The position numbers were made by a program, and so were the translations under genes. The notes beneath the pieces were generated by a model. The model was not told the DNA's origin. It saw only the letters and a list, made by a program, of their open reading frames with translations, and ran no database searches. This document shows positions 40,590 to 48,733 of a stretch of 64,000 nucleotides of DNA, one piece after another (within the stretch, counting starts at the first letter, position 1; each line of letters begins with the position of its first letter). The DNA comes from Sporisorium sorghi (lineage: Eukaryota > Basidiomycota > Ustilaginomycetes > Ustilaginales > Ustilaginaceae), in NCBI GenBank assembly GCA_023212695.1, contig JALCCG010000075.1:1-64000 (forward strand). Direction: 5' to 3'.

Positions 40590-41428
40590 GTGTTGACGGC
40601 TACGCTTGTCGATGCGTCCTGCGGAAGGTGGATCCCGCTCGACGACCCGCTCTTGTAGGGGTGAAGACGGCTCACTGAGTCTTGCTATCCCTGGTGTTGA
40701 CACTCTTGGATATGCTAGACCGCTTTTTCTGTCTCGAATCATCACATGTATAGGCTCTTTGGCTGCTTGATCTGAAATCGACAGTTCGCTATGTGCGTAT
40801 TCGAGTGTGTCCCGTCTGTTTGTTTGAGCGACTCGCATCACTGAGACCCAAGAAGAGCAACCCTATGGGCCGAAGCTCGATGGACAACGACTGCGCCTCC
40901 TAGTCACGACAGCTCTGCTCGCGATGCCTGGGCTTCATCCATCCTCTCGCTCTTCGATGAGCACCAGCAGTCGTTCATCTTCGCACCGGAACGGCCACCA
41001 GCCACCGGGCGCAGTAAGCCGCACATAGGCTCTTATGTGGTAGCGCATACACCTCCTACCATACGAAGATGTAAAGTCCAATCGAATCCAGCTCGTCTAT
41101 GGCCGCATTCTCTTTCTTCGACGAAGGGACGATTCGCACATAGCCACGTGCAAATGTGGCCAGCTGGACTCAATTGCACACGCCATTCTCACCTGCCCAT
41201 TTCTGCAAGACATTTGGCACCATGATCTCGATCTCTCCGCTGCTTGGACTCCATCAGAGGACATCGCACCGGGACCGGCGCTGATGTTACATGCTCTTGG
41301 ATGGCCGACATTGTTGGTGGCTCTATGTCCTCACAGCCCAAAATTTTCATTCGCAACATCCTAGCAAAGGGCTTATATATGCTTATGGTTCCCGAGATTG
41401 TATGAAGTAGTAGATCAGCCCGAGATCG
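40590..41428. other. Region between zinc-knuckle gene A and tRNA-Ala
   Basis: 839 bases. The second half carries a frameshifted protein-like remnant (40890-41364, separate entry). A TATATA at 41374-41379 lies 50 bases upstream of the tRNA. The first 300 bases show nothing beyond presumed 3' flank. Confidence 0.5.
40890..41364 (+). pseudogene. Decayed retroelement-like coding fragment (candidate)
   Basis: Two successive frames read as protein. The first, to about 41090, gives SARDAWASSILSLFDEHQQS, then KPHIGSYVVAHTPPT. The second, open 41044-41364 in the next frame, gives SHIATCKCGQLDSIAHAILT followed by CPFLQDIW. The order GxY, then C-x-C-G..., H...-CP matches the zinc-binding tail found after reverse transcriptase/RNase H in some fungal non-LTR elements (pattern CxCG-x(n)-H-x(4)-CP). 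Neither frame has an upstream start and a shift separates them, so this is a remnant at most. The match is by eye, from memory of the family; the fragment is short and could be misleading. Confidence 0.35.
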
Positions 41429-41532
41429 GGGACGGTAGCTCAGTGGTAGAGCATCTCATTTGCAATGAAGGTTACATCTTCATCTTCAATACAACCTTGA
41501 GAAGGTCTGGGGTTCAATCCCCCACCGTTCCA
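41429..41532 (+). tRNA. tRNA-Ala (anticodon TGC) with a 32-base intron
   Basis: The cloverleaf can be drawn completely. The acceptor stem pairs 41429-41435 (GGGACGG) with 41525-41531 (CCGTTCC), including the G3:U70 wobble that marks alanine tRNAs. D arm GCTC/GAGC is at 41438-41452. The anticodon stem pairs TCTCA (41454-41458) with TGAGA (41498-41502), with anticodon TGC at 41461-41463. The intron, 41465-41496, sits after position 37, the usual place for eukaryotic tRNA introns. The T arm is at 41508-41524 with TTCAATC loop, and the discriminator base is A41532. A T5 run follows at 41538. Confidence 0.97.
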
Positions 41533-41537
41533 TTCCC

Positions 41538-41542
41538 TTTTT
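41538..41542 (+). terminator. RNA polymerase III T-run terminator of tRNA-Ala
   Basis: TTTTT six bases after the discriminator base of the tRNA, with a second, longer T-run a few bases further on. Confidence 0.8.
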
Positions 41543-42928
41543 GAGTTTTTTTTTCTCTTTTTGCTCGTGCTGCAGCATTTTTCTCGCACTTTTTGACACC
41601 TTTTTCCCCTCCTTCCAACAGCTACACCGCCGTCCATTCCGTAAATACACAAGAGCCGAGCTGGACAGCATCTCCGGACCCAACCAGCGATGTTCTCGAG
41701 CTTGATTTGATTGGCCGCTAGCGGCTTTTTGCTGTGCATGCTGCATTTATCCGGCCGCAAAACGTATGTGCTCTTACTTCCTGGTCGACCATGCGTCTCT
41801 GAGCACTGGTTTATTGGCGTCTTGCTTCGTGTGTGACCCTTCGGCAGTGCTGAGCGCTCAGAGGCGCGGCGTCTGTGAGACTGTTTGCCGAAGAGGTGTC
41901 AATGTCATCGATTTCCTTCATACGGATCGCAAGCTTGTTTCGGGCCAGCCGCTGTCTGCATTTGAGGTTCGCTCCGCAGCGACACGGAGCGCTGGAGCTT
42001 TGAAGACACGCTTCCTGCACGTGTGTGCTTCTGCGCAAGATTTGCCGTTGCAGAACGATCCAACTTAGCCGCCGCATGTTGTTTCCTGCGCCTTTGAGCT
42101 GGCGAGCCTGGCTTCCGAACGAGAACGGGAGTTGGAGCTGCGCACCGCTTCCAGTTGCTCTAGAAGCGACATGCGCAGATTCCTTTCATGCTTTTCTGCA
42201 ATTTGTCTTCTTGACTCCAATTTTCCGCCCTTCGAGCCTGTCGAGCTTGTACCTCAGCTGTCCACCTCCGCACATGCACGGAAGCTGATGGTTGATGCAG
42301 CGCCGAGCATGAATTGTCGTTCCCTCCCGTACATTCCTTCCCTACTCGCCCTGTGCCCGTACGCCCTTTCATCCCACAACGATCCGCAGCGAACGGTGTC
42401 AAAAACCCGCACAGCTCGGTCGTCGAGACAAATTTTAAAGTCGATGTCGTGGGACCCACCAGCGCGCAGCTGCGCATCTCATCACCCTCGAAAAGTCGAA
42501 ATGAACCCGCTCAAAGAGTCTTCTTCGGAAAGCTCATCTCATGTGGCTGAGCACTTGCGAGGCTCAGGGGAGTGCGCTCGGGCCTCTGCTGCTTTCTGCC
42601 ACTTCTCCACTCACTCGTCTGCTGAGCACACGACACACAGGGTTTTTTGTGGTATGTGGACCAGCAATAAGCGTAAAAGCTTTACTGCGCACGCACACGA
42701 AAGGGCCGAGTACGCTCGTCTGACTCTGACGAACGGCTAAAGGCTATTTCTACGCATGGGCCGCAAGGAAGACATACTGGCTATAATAAGAGCACAGTCC
42801 CTGGCCCTCGTCTTTTCCTCTCTCCTTTCCCCCAGCCAAGGCTCTCTTCTTCTTCGGATCCACAACGATCGGCTCTTCCACCACTTCTTCACCTCCATCC
42901 ACACCACTCTCTGCCGATAACATCAAAT
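41543..42928. other. Region between tRNA-Ala and zinc-knuckle gene B
   Basis: About 1.4 kb. Short frames occur on both strands, the longest 42132-42740 (plus), but they lack domain signals and I did not call them. A TATAATA at 42782-42788 lies about 145 bases before the ATG at 42929 and is a plausible TATA element, followed by a pyrimidine-rich leader. Confidence 0.5.
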
Positions 42929-43924
42929 ATGGGCGTCGACTACAAGCACCGCCTTCTCTACTCGAAAGGCGCCGAACCCTTCATGAGCGGCCAGGATCTG
43001 CACGAGGAGCTCGAGACCAACGGTATCCCTCCTGGCGGCGTCCGTTGGCAGTTCTCCACCCGCTACCGACCCAGCAAGTCGAGCTATCGCGACGTGCTGC
43101 TCGAGAGTATCCTCGACATGTCCAAGCAGCACAAGCTCACCCCCATCGAGATCCGACACCCGCTGACGCAGGGCGGCCGCGGCTTCGTCGACGTCATGTT
43201 TGCCAAGTGGGAAGACGTGCTCAAGGTGTACGAGGGCGAGATCACTTTCGACTTTTACGGCTCCAAGCCGGAGCTCGTCGACCGCGCCATGCCTGTTCGC
43301 AAGCACCTCGCCTTGTGCATCCAGACTCTGCCCTCTTCCGCCAATCTCGTCGAGGTAGTTGCTGCGTTGAAAGCCAATGCGAAGATCCAAGAGGCCGGCA
43401 GCATTGTCGACGTGTGGTCGCTGCACTGCCGCGACTCGGGCAACTTCAAGGGCAAGATCCTGGTGCTGCTCGAGCTGGCCAGCCAGAACCACGTCGTGAC
43501 CCTCAAGGCGCGTGCTTCGATCCCCGGATGGTTTGTCTTCAATGATGTTGCCTACTTGGTGCGCTACGCCGATCGACCCGCATGGTGCTTCAATTGCCGT
43601 TACGACGAAGCTGGATCGTTCCATAGCATGCATACGTGCCCCAAGAATCCGTGCAGCTCGTGCAAGAAGAGTGGTCACGCTGCAATCGACTGTGCCAAGC
43701 GTCGTGCACAGATTGCGAAGAAGAAGCGAGGCAACACCAGGGCTGATGCATCTAGCGACGACGAAGATGATGATGACGACGACGATCGCAGGCCAAGGGC
43801 GGTGCGCGCATCGATGGAGCGACGATTCGCCGAGCTTGGCATTCGAGGCGGTAGCGCTGAGGCTGAAGAGCTGGCGCGTGACTTTGGCGTGCTCGCTCTG
43901 TCGGAGAGCGATATCAGTAACTAG
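42929..43924 (+). CDS. Zinc-knuckle (CCHC) protein B
   Basis: 331 residues, single exon, ATG at 42929. An N-terminal region of about 215 residues shows a mixed alpha/beta pattern, including HLALCIQTLP, GSIVDVWSLHCRD and GKILVLLELAS, which parallels the central block of the gene at 39888. A divergent first knuckle follows (CFNCRYDEAGSFHSMHTCP), then a canonical CX2CX4HX4C zinc knuckle (CSSCKKSGHAAIDC), a basic stretch, an acidic run (SSDDEDDDDDDD) and a short helical tail. CCHC knuckles bind single-stranded nucleic acid. The layout recalls retroelement Gag/ORF1 proteins, but the intact frame, TATA-like element and normal codon use suggest a host gene. The stop overlaps that of the convergent gene on the other strand. 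Confidence 0.7.
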   Translation: MGVDYKHRLLYSKGAEPFMSGQDLHEELETNGIPPGGVRWQFSTRYRPSKSSYRDVLLESILDMSKQHKLTPIEIRHPLTQGGRGFVDVMFAKWEDVLKVYEGEITFDFYGSKPELVDRAMPVRKHLALCIQTLPSSANLVEVVAALKANAKIQEAGSIVDVWSLHCRDSGNFKGKILVLLELASQNHVVTLKARASIPGWFVFNDVAYLVRYADRPAWCFNCRYDEAGSFHSMHTCPKNPCSSCKKSGHAAIDCAKRRAQIAKKKRGNTRADASSDDEDDDDDDDRRPRAVRASMERRFAELGIRGGSAEAEELARDFGVLALSESDISN

Positions 43925-44880
43925 TCGTGTAGGGGGTTGGAGCCTTGAATTGAAGAATGTCGTCGAAAGATAAGTTGACAGTTGGTCGTGACCACCCCTC
44001 GAATCGAAACAAAGTCTTGCTTGTCCATCAATGCGTCTGTGGACTCTCTTGCAAAGCTGCCATGTGGTGTTTGACGTGCATCGAGAGCTCCTCGGCAGGT
44101 GCATACGAGCGTTGCGCGAAGGGGGTCTGATACCGGACTGCTGCTCATCGCAGCATCAGTGCTCTTGTTGACAGCTATCGACGTGAGCGCGGTCCGCGCT
44201 CGTGCCGAAGATCTAGAAAGCGGTGTCGGCGAAGCAGTCGTGCTGCCCGGATCCGTAGGCAAACGCTTGGGCGGCTTCTTGGAGCTATTCCTCTCCGGCG
44301 CAATGATATTCCCAACCGACAAGCTCGAGAACTGCTCTGCATCCAGCACATGATCCAGCATATCGCCCATCTGCAACGACCGCGAGTTCGGCAGCGGCGA
44401 CGTCGAGTGCGTATCCTGCCGGAGCGGCGTATGGTCGATCTTGCCAAACACGTCTTGATCGTTGTGGCTGGTCTCAGTGTGCACTTCGCCGCCATGCAGA
44501 ACGTGAGATGGGGTCGGCGAGACCAGCTCGGCGGCGCCCACTTGCGGTTGCTGCTGCTGCGAGGGAGCGGTGGGCGTGTCGTGAAACAGAAACCGCGACG
44601 GTTGGTGGAAGGAAGGGCTGCTCTCGATGCTGCTGGTGCTGGTGCTGGTGCTCATCTCCATGAGGATGGGGTTGTGCATGGGTTGGAAGGGTGAGATGGT
44701 CGGTTGACGTGAGGATTGCGGCGATAGTGAGGCTTGTCTGCTGTTGCTGTTCGTGGTTGTGCGTGATGAAGATGCGATGATCGGGGGTGGCGATTCGAGG
44801 GTGGCGGTGGTCATGGTAGCTTCGGTAGGTCCGTCGAGGTGGCTGTGGCGAGACGAGGAGGCTCCGACAGCGTTTTTCAT
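43921..44880 (-). CDS. Low-complexity Ser/Thr/Pro-rich hypothetical protein
   Basis: 319 residues from ATG at 44880; a second in-frame ATG is at 44812. The first ~180 residues are Ser/Thr/Pro/Gln-rich and disordered. A less simple segment near the middle reads SLQMGDMLDHVLDAEQFSSL and continues into a basic KKPPKRLP patch, which could be a short binding motif and nuclear signal. No domain is recognised, and function is unknown. The stop codon TAG occupies 43923-43921, so the frame overlaps the stop of the zinc-knuckle gene by four bases (CTAG). The length, the ATG and the absence of stops support a gene, but composition alone cannot exclude a chance frame. Confidence 0.45.
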   Translation of the reverse strand: MKNAVGASSSRHSHLDGPTEATMTTATLESPPPIIASSSRTTTNSNSRQASLSPQSSRQPTISPFQPMHNPILMEMSTSTSTSSIESSPSFHQPSRFLFHDTPTAPSQQQQPQVGAAELVSPTPSHVLHGGEVHTETSHNDQDVFGKIDHTPLRQDTHSTSPLPNSRSLQMGDMLDHVLDAEQFSSLSVGNIIAPERNSSKKPPKRLPTDPGSTTASPTPLSRSSARARTALTSIAVNKSTDAAMSSSPVSDPLRATLVCTCRGALDARQTPHGSFARESTDALMDKQDFVSIRGVVTTNCQLIFRRHSSIQGSNPLHD

Positions 44881-45675
44881 GGTTTGAGAACGTCGATGAA
44901 TGCTGCAGCTTTGGACCTTGTGATGCCGGTCGGGAACCTTCGGCGTATGCGCTGTATGCTAGGGTGAGGGCGTCTCGAGATCGGTCGTGGAAGAGAAGAA
45001 GACAAAGGCGTGAATGGAAGAGCCGAAGCAAGCAAGCCAAGAGCTAAACTAGTGCGTGTGTGATCGTCGGGCGTGCCGAGCAGCTGATTCAATGCAACCG
45101 ATCGGAAGGCACTTTCTTGGTCAAAGTCACGCTGCGAGCTGCAACAAAAGTCAGCTTTGAAGCTCGCTACGAGTCGAGTGCAGTGTCTTGTGTCAAACAA
45201 TGGTCAAATGCAGGGTTCAGTTCGAGCGAGGTTCGGTCTTGAATGCAATGCAGCATGGAGAAAGCGAGCGCTGTGCTGTCCGATCGACTCTTGCGGTACA
45301 AAGTGTGAGGCACGAGAGAGCAAGCAAAGCGCTCCTGTGAAAATTGATGGCAGACCAACACAAGCTGCAGCAGAACAACACTCACGCTCTCGGGCTGCAG
45401 CGCCGAACGCATCAGGCACGTCGCGTGCCCATCGTGATCTGCGAGGAGAAGCAGGCAACAACAAACACTCGCGTTGCGGCTGCAGAAATTGAATTTTCGT
45501 TTTGCTGACTGCCGATCCGCTAGAATTTTCTCCCGATCCTGGTTCACAGCCGTTGCTGTTGGACCCTGAAATTTCTTCTTCTTGACGTCGACAAGAAGCT
45601 TTTCTTCCTGGCCATTCCAGCTAGGTCTGCAAGGATGAAGACGCTTTGAACACTGCCTAGCCTCGACGACCCAGT
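44881..45675. promoter_or_regulatory. Divergent region, low-complexity gene / JMJD7-like gene
   Basis: 795 bases between two outward-facing start codons. I see no clear TATA box or repeat; short frames only. Confidence 0.45.
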
Positions 45676-46878
45676 ATGGCGCAGCCAAGCGAGGATGTCG
45701 ACGACCCGTTCTTGCTGCTGCTTCGAGAACGAGCGATCCAGTCGCGGAAGCAGCAGGGTATCCCTTTCGACCAACACAGCCAAGGGCAGCACTGGCCTGA
45801 ACGTCTCGCGCAGCCTCCTTCTCCTAACGAGTTTCGAAGGACAATCGAACAGCATGTCCCCGTGCTCATCGATGCTTGCGTGAAAGATCGCCCAGGTATC
45901 GCTAAATGGAAGGACACAAGCTATCTCGAAGCATGTATGGGTCCTGATCGAAGCGTGGTGGTGGCCATCACTCCGGATGGCAGGGCGGACGATCTCATTT
46001 TGCATCCTCAACATGGCAGCCCGGTCTTTGCGCTTCCCTTGGAGCAAGAGATGCCCTTCTCGGAGCTACTGGATCGACTATCGAAGCAGGCGCAAGGCAA
46101 AGGTGACACCATCGCCTATCTCCAATCTCAGAACTCGAACCTAAGCGTGCAAGACTATGGAGATCTGTCGCCTCTCTTGCAGGATCTCGAGCTGCGCACA
46201 TCCTCGCATCAGCCCAACTCCGAGAACGAGGGCCGCGGCGACTTGGCATGGGCGACAGAGGCCATTGGCTACGCACCCGAAGCGACCAACATCTGGATCG
46301 GCACGTCTGCCTCTCGCACCTCGATGCACAGAGACTACTACGAGAACCTCTTCACAGTCGTACGAGGATGGAAGGAGTTCACCGTCTATCCCCCTGCTGA
46401 AGCTTGCTTCTTGTGCGACGATGAAGAGTATCCCGTGTACAAGTACGACATGGATTCCGAGCAGCAAGGTTGCGACACGGAGCGGCTGAGCCTGCAAAAG
46501 GACGCCGAGGGTGCAACCACAAGATGGATCCCCATCGACCCGACGTTGCCCAAGCAAGCGGATCGCAACGCGCCATTCGTCCACCGCGACCTCAACTCGA
46601 CTTCGTCGCCAGGAACACCGGTGCGCGAGCACACTCCGCAGACCAAGTACGGCTACGCTCTACCTGCGCTCAAGATCCGCGTCCACGAGGGCGAAACACT
46701 CTATCTTCCGAGTGGCTGGTTTCACCACGTTGCACAGCAACAGGACGAGCAGATCGTGACTATCGAGGGTCAAACTCCCACCGATCGGGGCATTTGCCTG
46801 TGCCTCAACTGGTGGTACGAGATCTCGGACGACATGGCCATTCAGCTGGAGGAGACTAGCCTGTCAATACCGACCTGA
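45676..46878 (+). CDS. JmjC/cupin-8 oxygenase, JMJD7-like
   Basis: 400 residues, single exon, ATG at 45676. Fe(II)/2-oxoglutarate oxygenase of the JMJD7 type; the human enzyme hydroxylates lysine in the GTPases DRG1/DRG2 and has also been reported to cleave histone tails. The iron-binding triad is visible: His218 and Asp220 in SRTSMHRDYYENLF and the distal His350 in PSGWFHHVAQ. The flanking NIWIGTSASRTS, FTVVRGWKEFTVYPPAE and CLNWWYEI blocks fit the family. Compared with human JMJD7 (about 316 residues), it has an extra acidic insert around 130-190 and another between the two metal-binding halves (about 250-310). No signal peptide or targeting motif is seen. Confidence 0.9.
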   Translation: MAQPSEDVDDPFLLLLRERAIQSRKQQGIPFDQHSQGQHWPERLAQPPSPNEFRRTIEQHVPVLIDACVKDRPGIAKWKDTSYLEACMGPDRSVVVAITPDGRADDLILHPQHGSPVFALPLEQEMPFSELLDRLSKQAQGKGDTIAYLQSQNSNLSVQDYGDLSPLLQDLELRTSSHQPNSENEGRGDLAWATEAIGYAPEATNIWIGTSASRTSMHRDYYENLFTVVRGWKEFTVYPPAEACFLCDDEEYPVYKYDMDSEQQGCDTERLSLQKDAEGATTRWIPIDPTLPKQADRNAPFVHRDLNSTSSPGTPVREHTPQTKYGYALPALKIRVHEGETLYLPSGWFHHVAQQQDEQIVTIEGQTPTDRGICLCLNWWYEISDDMAIQLEETSLSIPT

Positions 46879-47625
46879 CGTTATTTGCCGGTCGAGGCGT
46901 TGGAAGGACGATCAGATGCTCCTTTGCGAGAGCCAGAAGAACAAGACGTCGCACGCGACAGCAAACTCCGGCAAAGGTCACATGACGGCCAGAAGCAAAG
47001 AAAGTGCTCGGTGGCGCCACAACTCAGAGGCAAGAGTCAAGCGGGATCGGAACACGAAATTTTTGGTCGAGCAGGAATGCGGGGAAAAGGAAAAGGGTGC
47101 TTGTTTTTCTTCTACCGCGGTTTAGCTTGCCTTTCTCGACGACCACCAGACTGCGACACAGACACTGACACACACTTGGGCCTCTTGGCGGCCTTTGCTC
47201 CTGCTGCACCTCCATTTCATTGTCCTTTGACATATGGAGCCTGAAGGAGATGCGGGGCTCCAACACCCCTCCGCCAGGTATGCTCTGCTATACACTTTGC
47301 ACAAGGAAGGAGCAACGGTCGATAATCGAACCACTCTAGCTCCTTCACATCTCTCTTTTTCTGCAGATGTCATTTTCGGCAAAGGACCAGCTCCTCGGCT
47401 AGAGTGCACCAGCAGAGCAAAGCCGCTCGAGCCACAACTCACTTCGAAATGCAACTCCGCGCTTTAAGCAATTTGTGCATGGATTCGTGCCCGTCATACT
47501 CCACGCAACGTTGCTGCTTTAGCGAGTCTTGTTTGCGGGATGACGATGATGTCGACAATGTCGTAGTTACTTTAATGCGCCCACGACCAAGTGCCCAGCA
47601 CAGACCCTCTATGAATGCTTGACCA
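46879..47625. other. Intergenic region left of the MITE
   Basis: About 750 bases downstream of the JMJD7-like gene. I see nothing beyond short frames. Confidence 0.5.
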
Positions 47626-47627
47626 TA

Positions 47628-47724
47628 ACGTGTATCACGTAGATGAGGAATGCACGTAGATGTGGAATTTTGACACAATATAGCTGTGTGCAGCCACTTT
47701 TTTTAAAATGGACCATGATCACTT
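47628..47724 (+). repeat. Left terminal inverted repeat of the MITE
   Basis: 97 bases, pairing with 48038-48117; longer than the right arm by one 17-base internal duplication (AGGAATGCACGTAGATG). Confidence 0.9.
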
Positions 47725-48037
47725 TGAAGGCTCCTGACCATAAGAACAAAGTCCTCCAATTGACCTCAAACTTCACAGGCATGTAGATGAGATCTTTAAG
47801 AGTACAGCAGTGAGGTTTCCTGGGTAGATCACTGACACAAAGCAGCCAAAAATGCGAACAAGTGAAACTGTGCTGCTACAAAAATCGACTTTTTTTCTTT
47901 CTTTGCAATTTTTGACATTGGCTACAACTCAACCATGCCTGATATTGGTATGTGCGCATTCTTTGACATCCAGGCTACAAGCCTATGCCGTTAGATAGGA
48001 TGTGGTGAGTCTTGTGTCACCAAGAAAAATGCTGTTG

Positions 48038-48117
48038 AAGTGATCATGGTCCATTTTAAAAAAAGTGGCTGCACACAGCTATATTGTGTCAAAATTCCAC
48101 ATCTACGTGATACACGT
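48038..48117 (-). repeat. Right terminal inverted repeat of the MITE
   Basis: 80 bases, the reverse complement of the left arm without the 17-base duplication. Confidence 0.9.
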
Positions 48118-48222
48118 TACGTTGGGGATCCGTGTTGCTGCTTGGAGTGGTGCTTGCATTATCGAGAGGGGCTTGAGCTACGAATGCAGGCCAAGCGATT
48201 CATATCGCATTGTTCCTTCCGG

Positions 48223-48288
48223 CAGCGGCTCCCACCGAATGCTTCGTGACAGCAGCAGCGGCTCCCACCGAATGCCTCATGACAGCAG
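48223..48288. repeat. Tandem duplication, 2 x 33 bp
   Basis: Two adjacent 33-base copies beginning CAGCGGCTCCCACCGAATGC that differ at two positions (CTTCG versus CCTCA). Confidence 0.85.
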
Positions 48289-48525
48289 CCGCTGCAGCGA
48301 GACTGCAGCTGCACGACTCCGCACCAGCTTGCTGTTTTCGGAGTGCGCGCCAAGCGAGCAGCTATGCGAGACAATGCCCTCCGCTGGGGACTTTCCCCCC
48401 TTTGATGGAAAACTGGCTTTCCTCAGTCTTGGCTCCGGTCATCAGCCAGGTTGGACGCCGCTCGGATCGCCCTTGCACGCATGCGCTGCATCTGCAGGGC
48501 AGATCGTGCCCGCTCATGGAGAATG

Positions 48526-48531
48526 TATATA
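48526..48531 (+). promoter_or_regulatory. TATA box candidate of the CRAL-TRIO gene
   Basis: TATATA in GAATGTATATAGGC, about 200 bases upstream of the ATG at 48734. Confidence 0.45.
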
Positions 48532-48733
48532 GGCTAGTTTGCGCAAGATCAACGATGCTGAGGTGGTCCTTCTTCCCTCACCCCCACATCATACAGACGT
48601 CGATTGGCTAGATCCACCTTACCATCGACCAGCGCCGAATCCGCTACTCTACACGACATCAATCTACTCCAATTCTAACGCATACATCGCCGCCTTACGA
48701 TCGAGCGACGCCCGTCCGTCAAAGCCTTTCATC

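Larger units (their letters stand above)
47628..48117. mobile_element. Non-autonomous Tc1/mariner-like inverted-repeat element (MITE), 490 bp
   Basis: Two long inverted arms, 47628-47724 and 48038-48117, match base for base except for a 17-base insertion in the left arm, where CACGTAGATG is duplicated. The terminus reads ACGTGTATCACGTAGATG inward from each end. Both ends abut TA (47626-47627 and 48118-48119), the target duplication of the Tc1/mariner superfamily. The interior (47725-48037) is AT-richer than the surroundings and has no frame of useful length, so no transposase is encoded. The near-identity of the arms suggests recent origin or ongoing conservation. The family name is not known to me. 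Confidence 0.85.
48120..48733. promoter_or_regulatory. Upstream region of the CRAL-TRIO gene
   Basis: 614 bases between the MITE and the ATG at 48734. It holds a 33-bp tandem duplication (48223-48288) and a TATATA at 48526-48531, about 200 bases before the ATG. The MITE therefore sits some 600 bases upstream of this gene and could influence it. Confidence 0.5.

Noticed and set aside
41440..41760. 106-codon minus-strand frame over the tRNA
   Set aside because: It runs through the complete tRNA-Ala gene on the other strand; chance frame.
42132..42740. 202-codon plus-strand frame between tRNA-Ala and zinc-knuckle gene B
   Set aside because: No recognisable domain, Cys/Ser-rich random-looking composition, and no splice or promoter context; could be revisited with RNA-seq.
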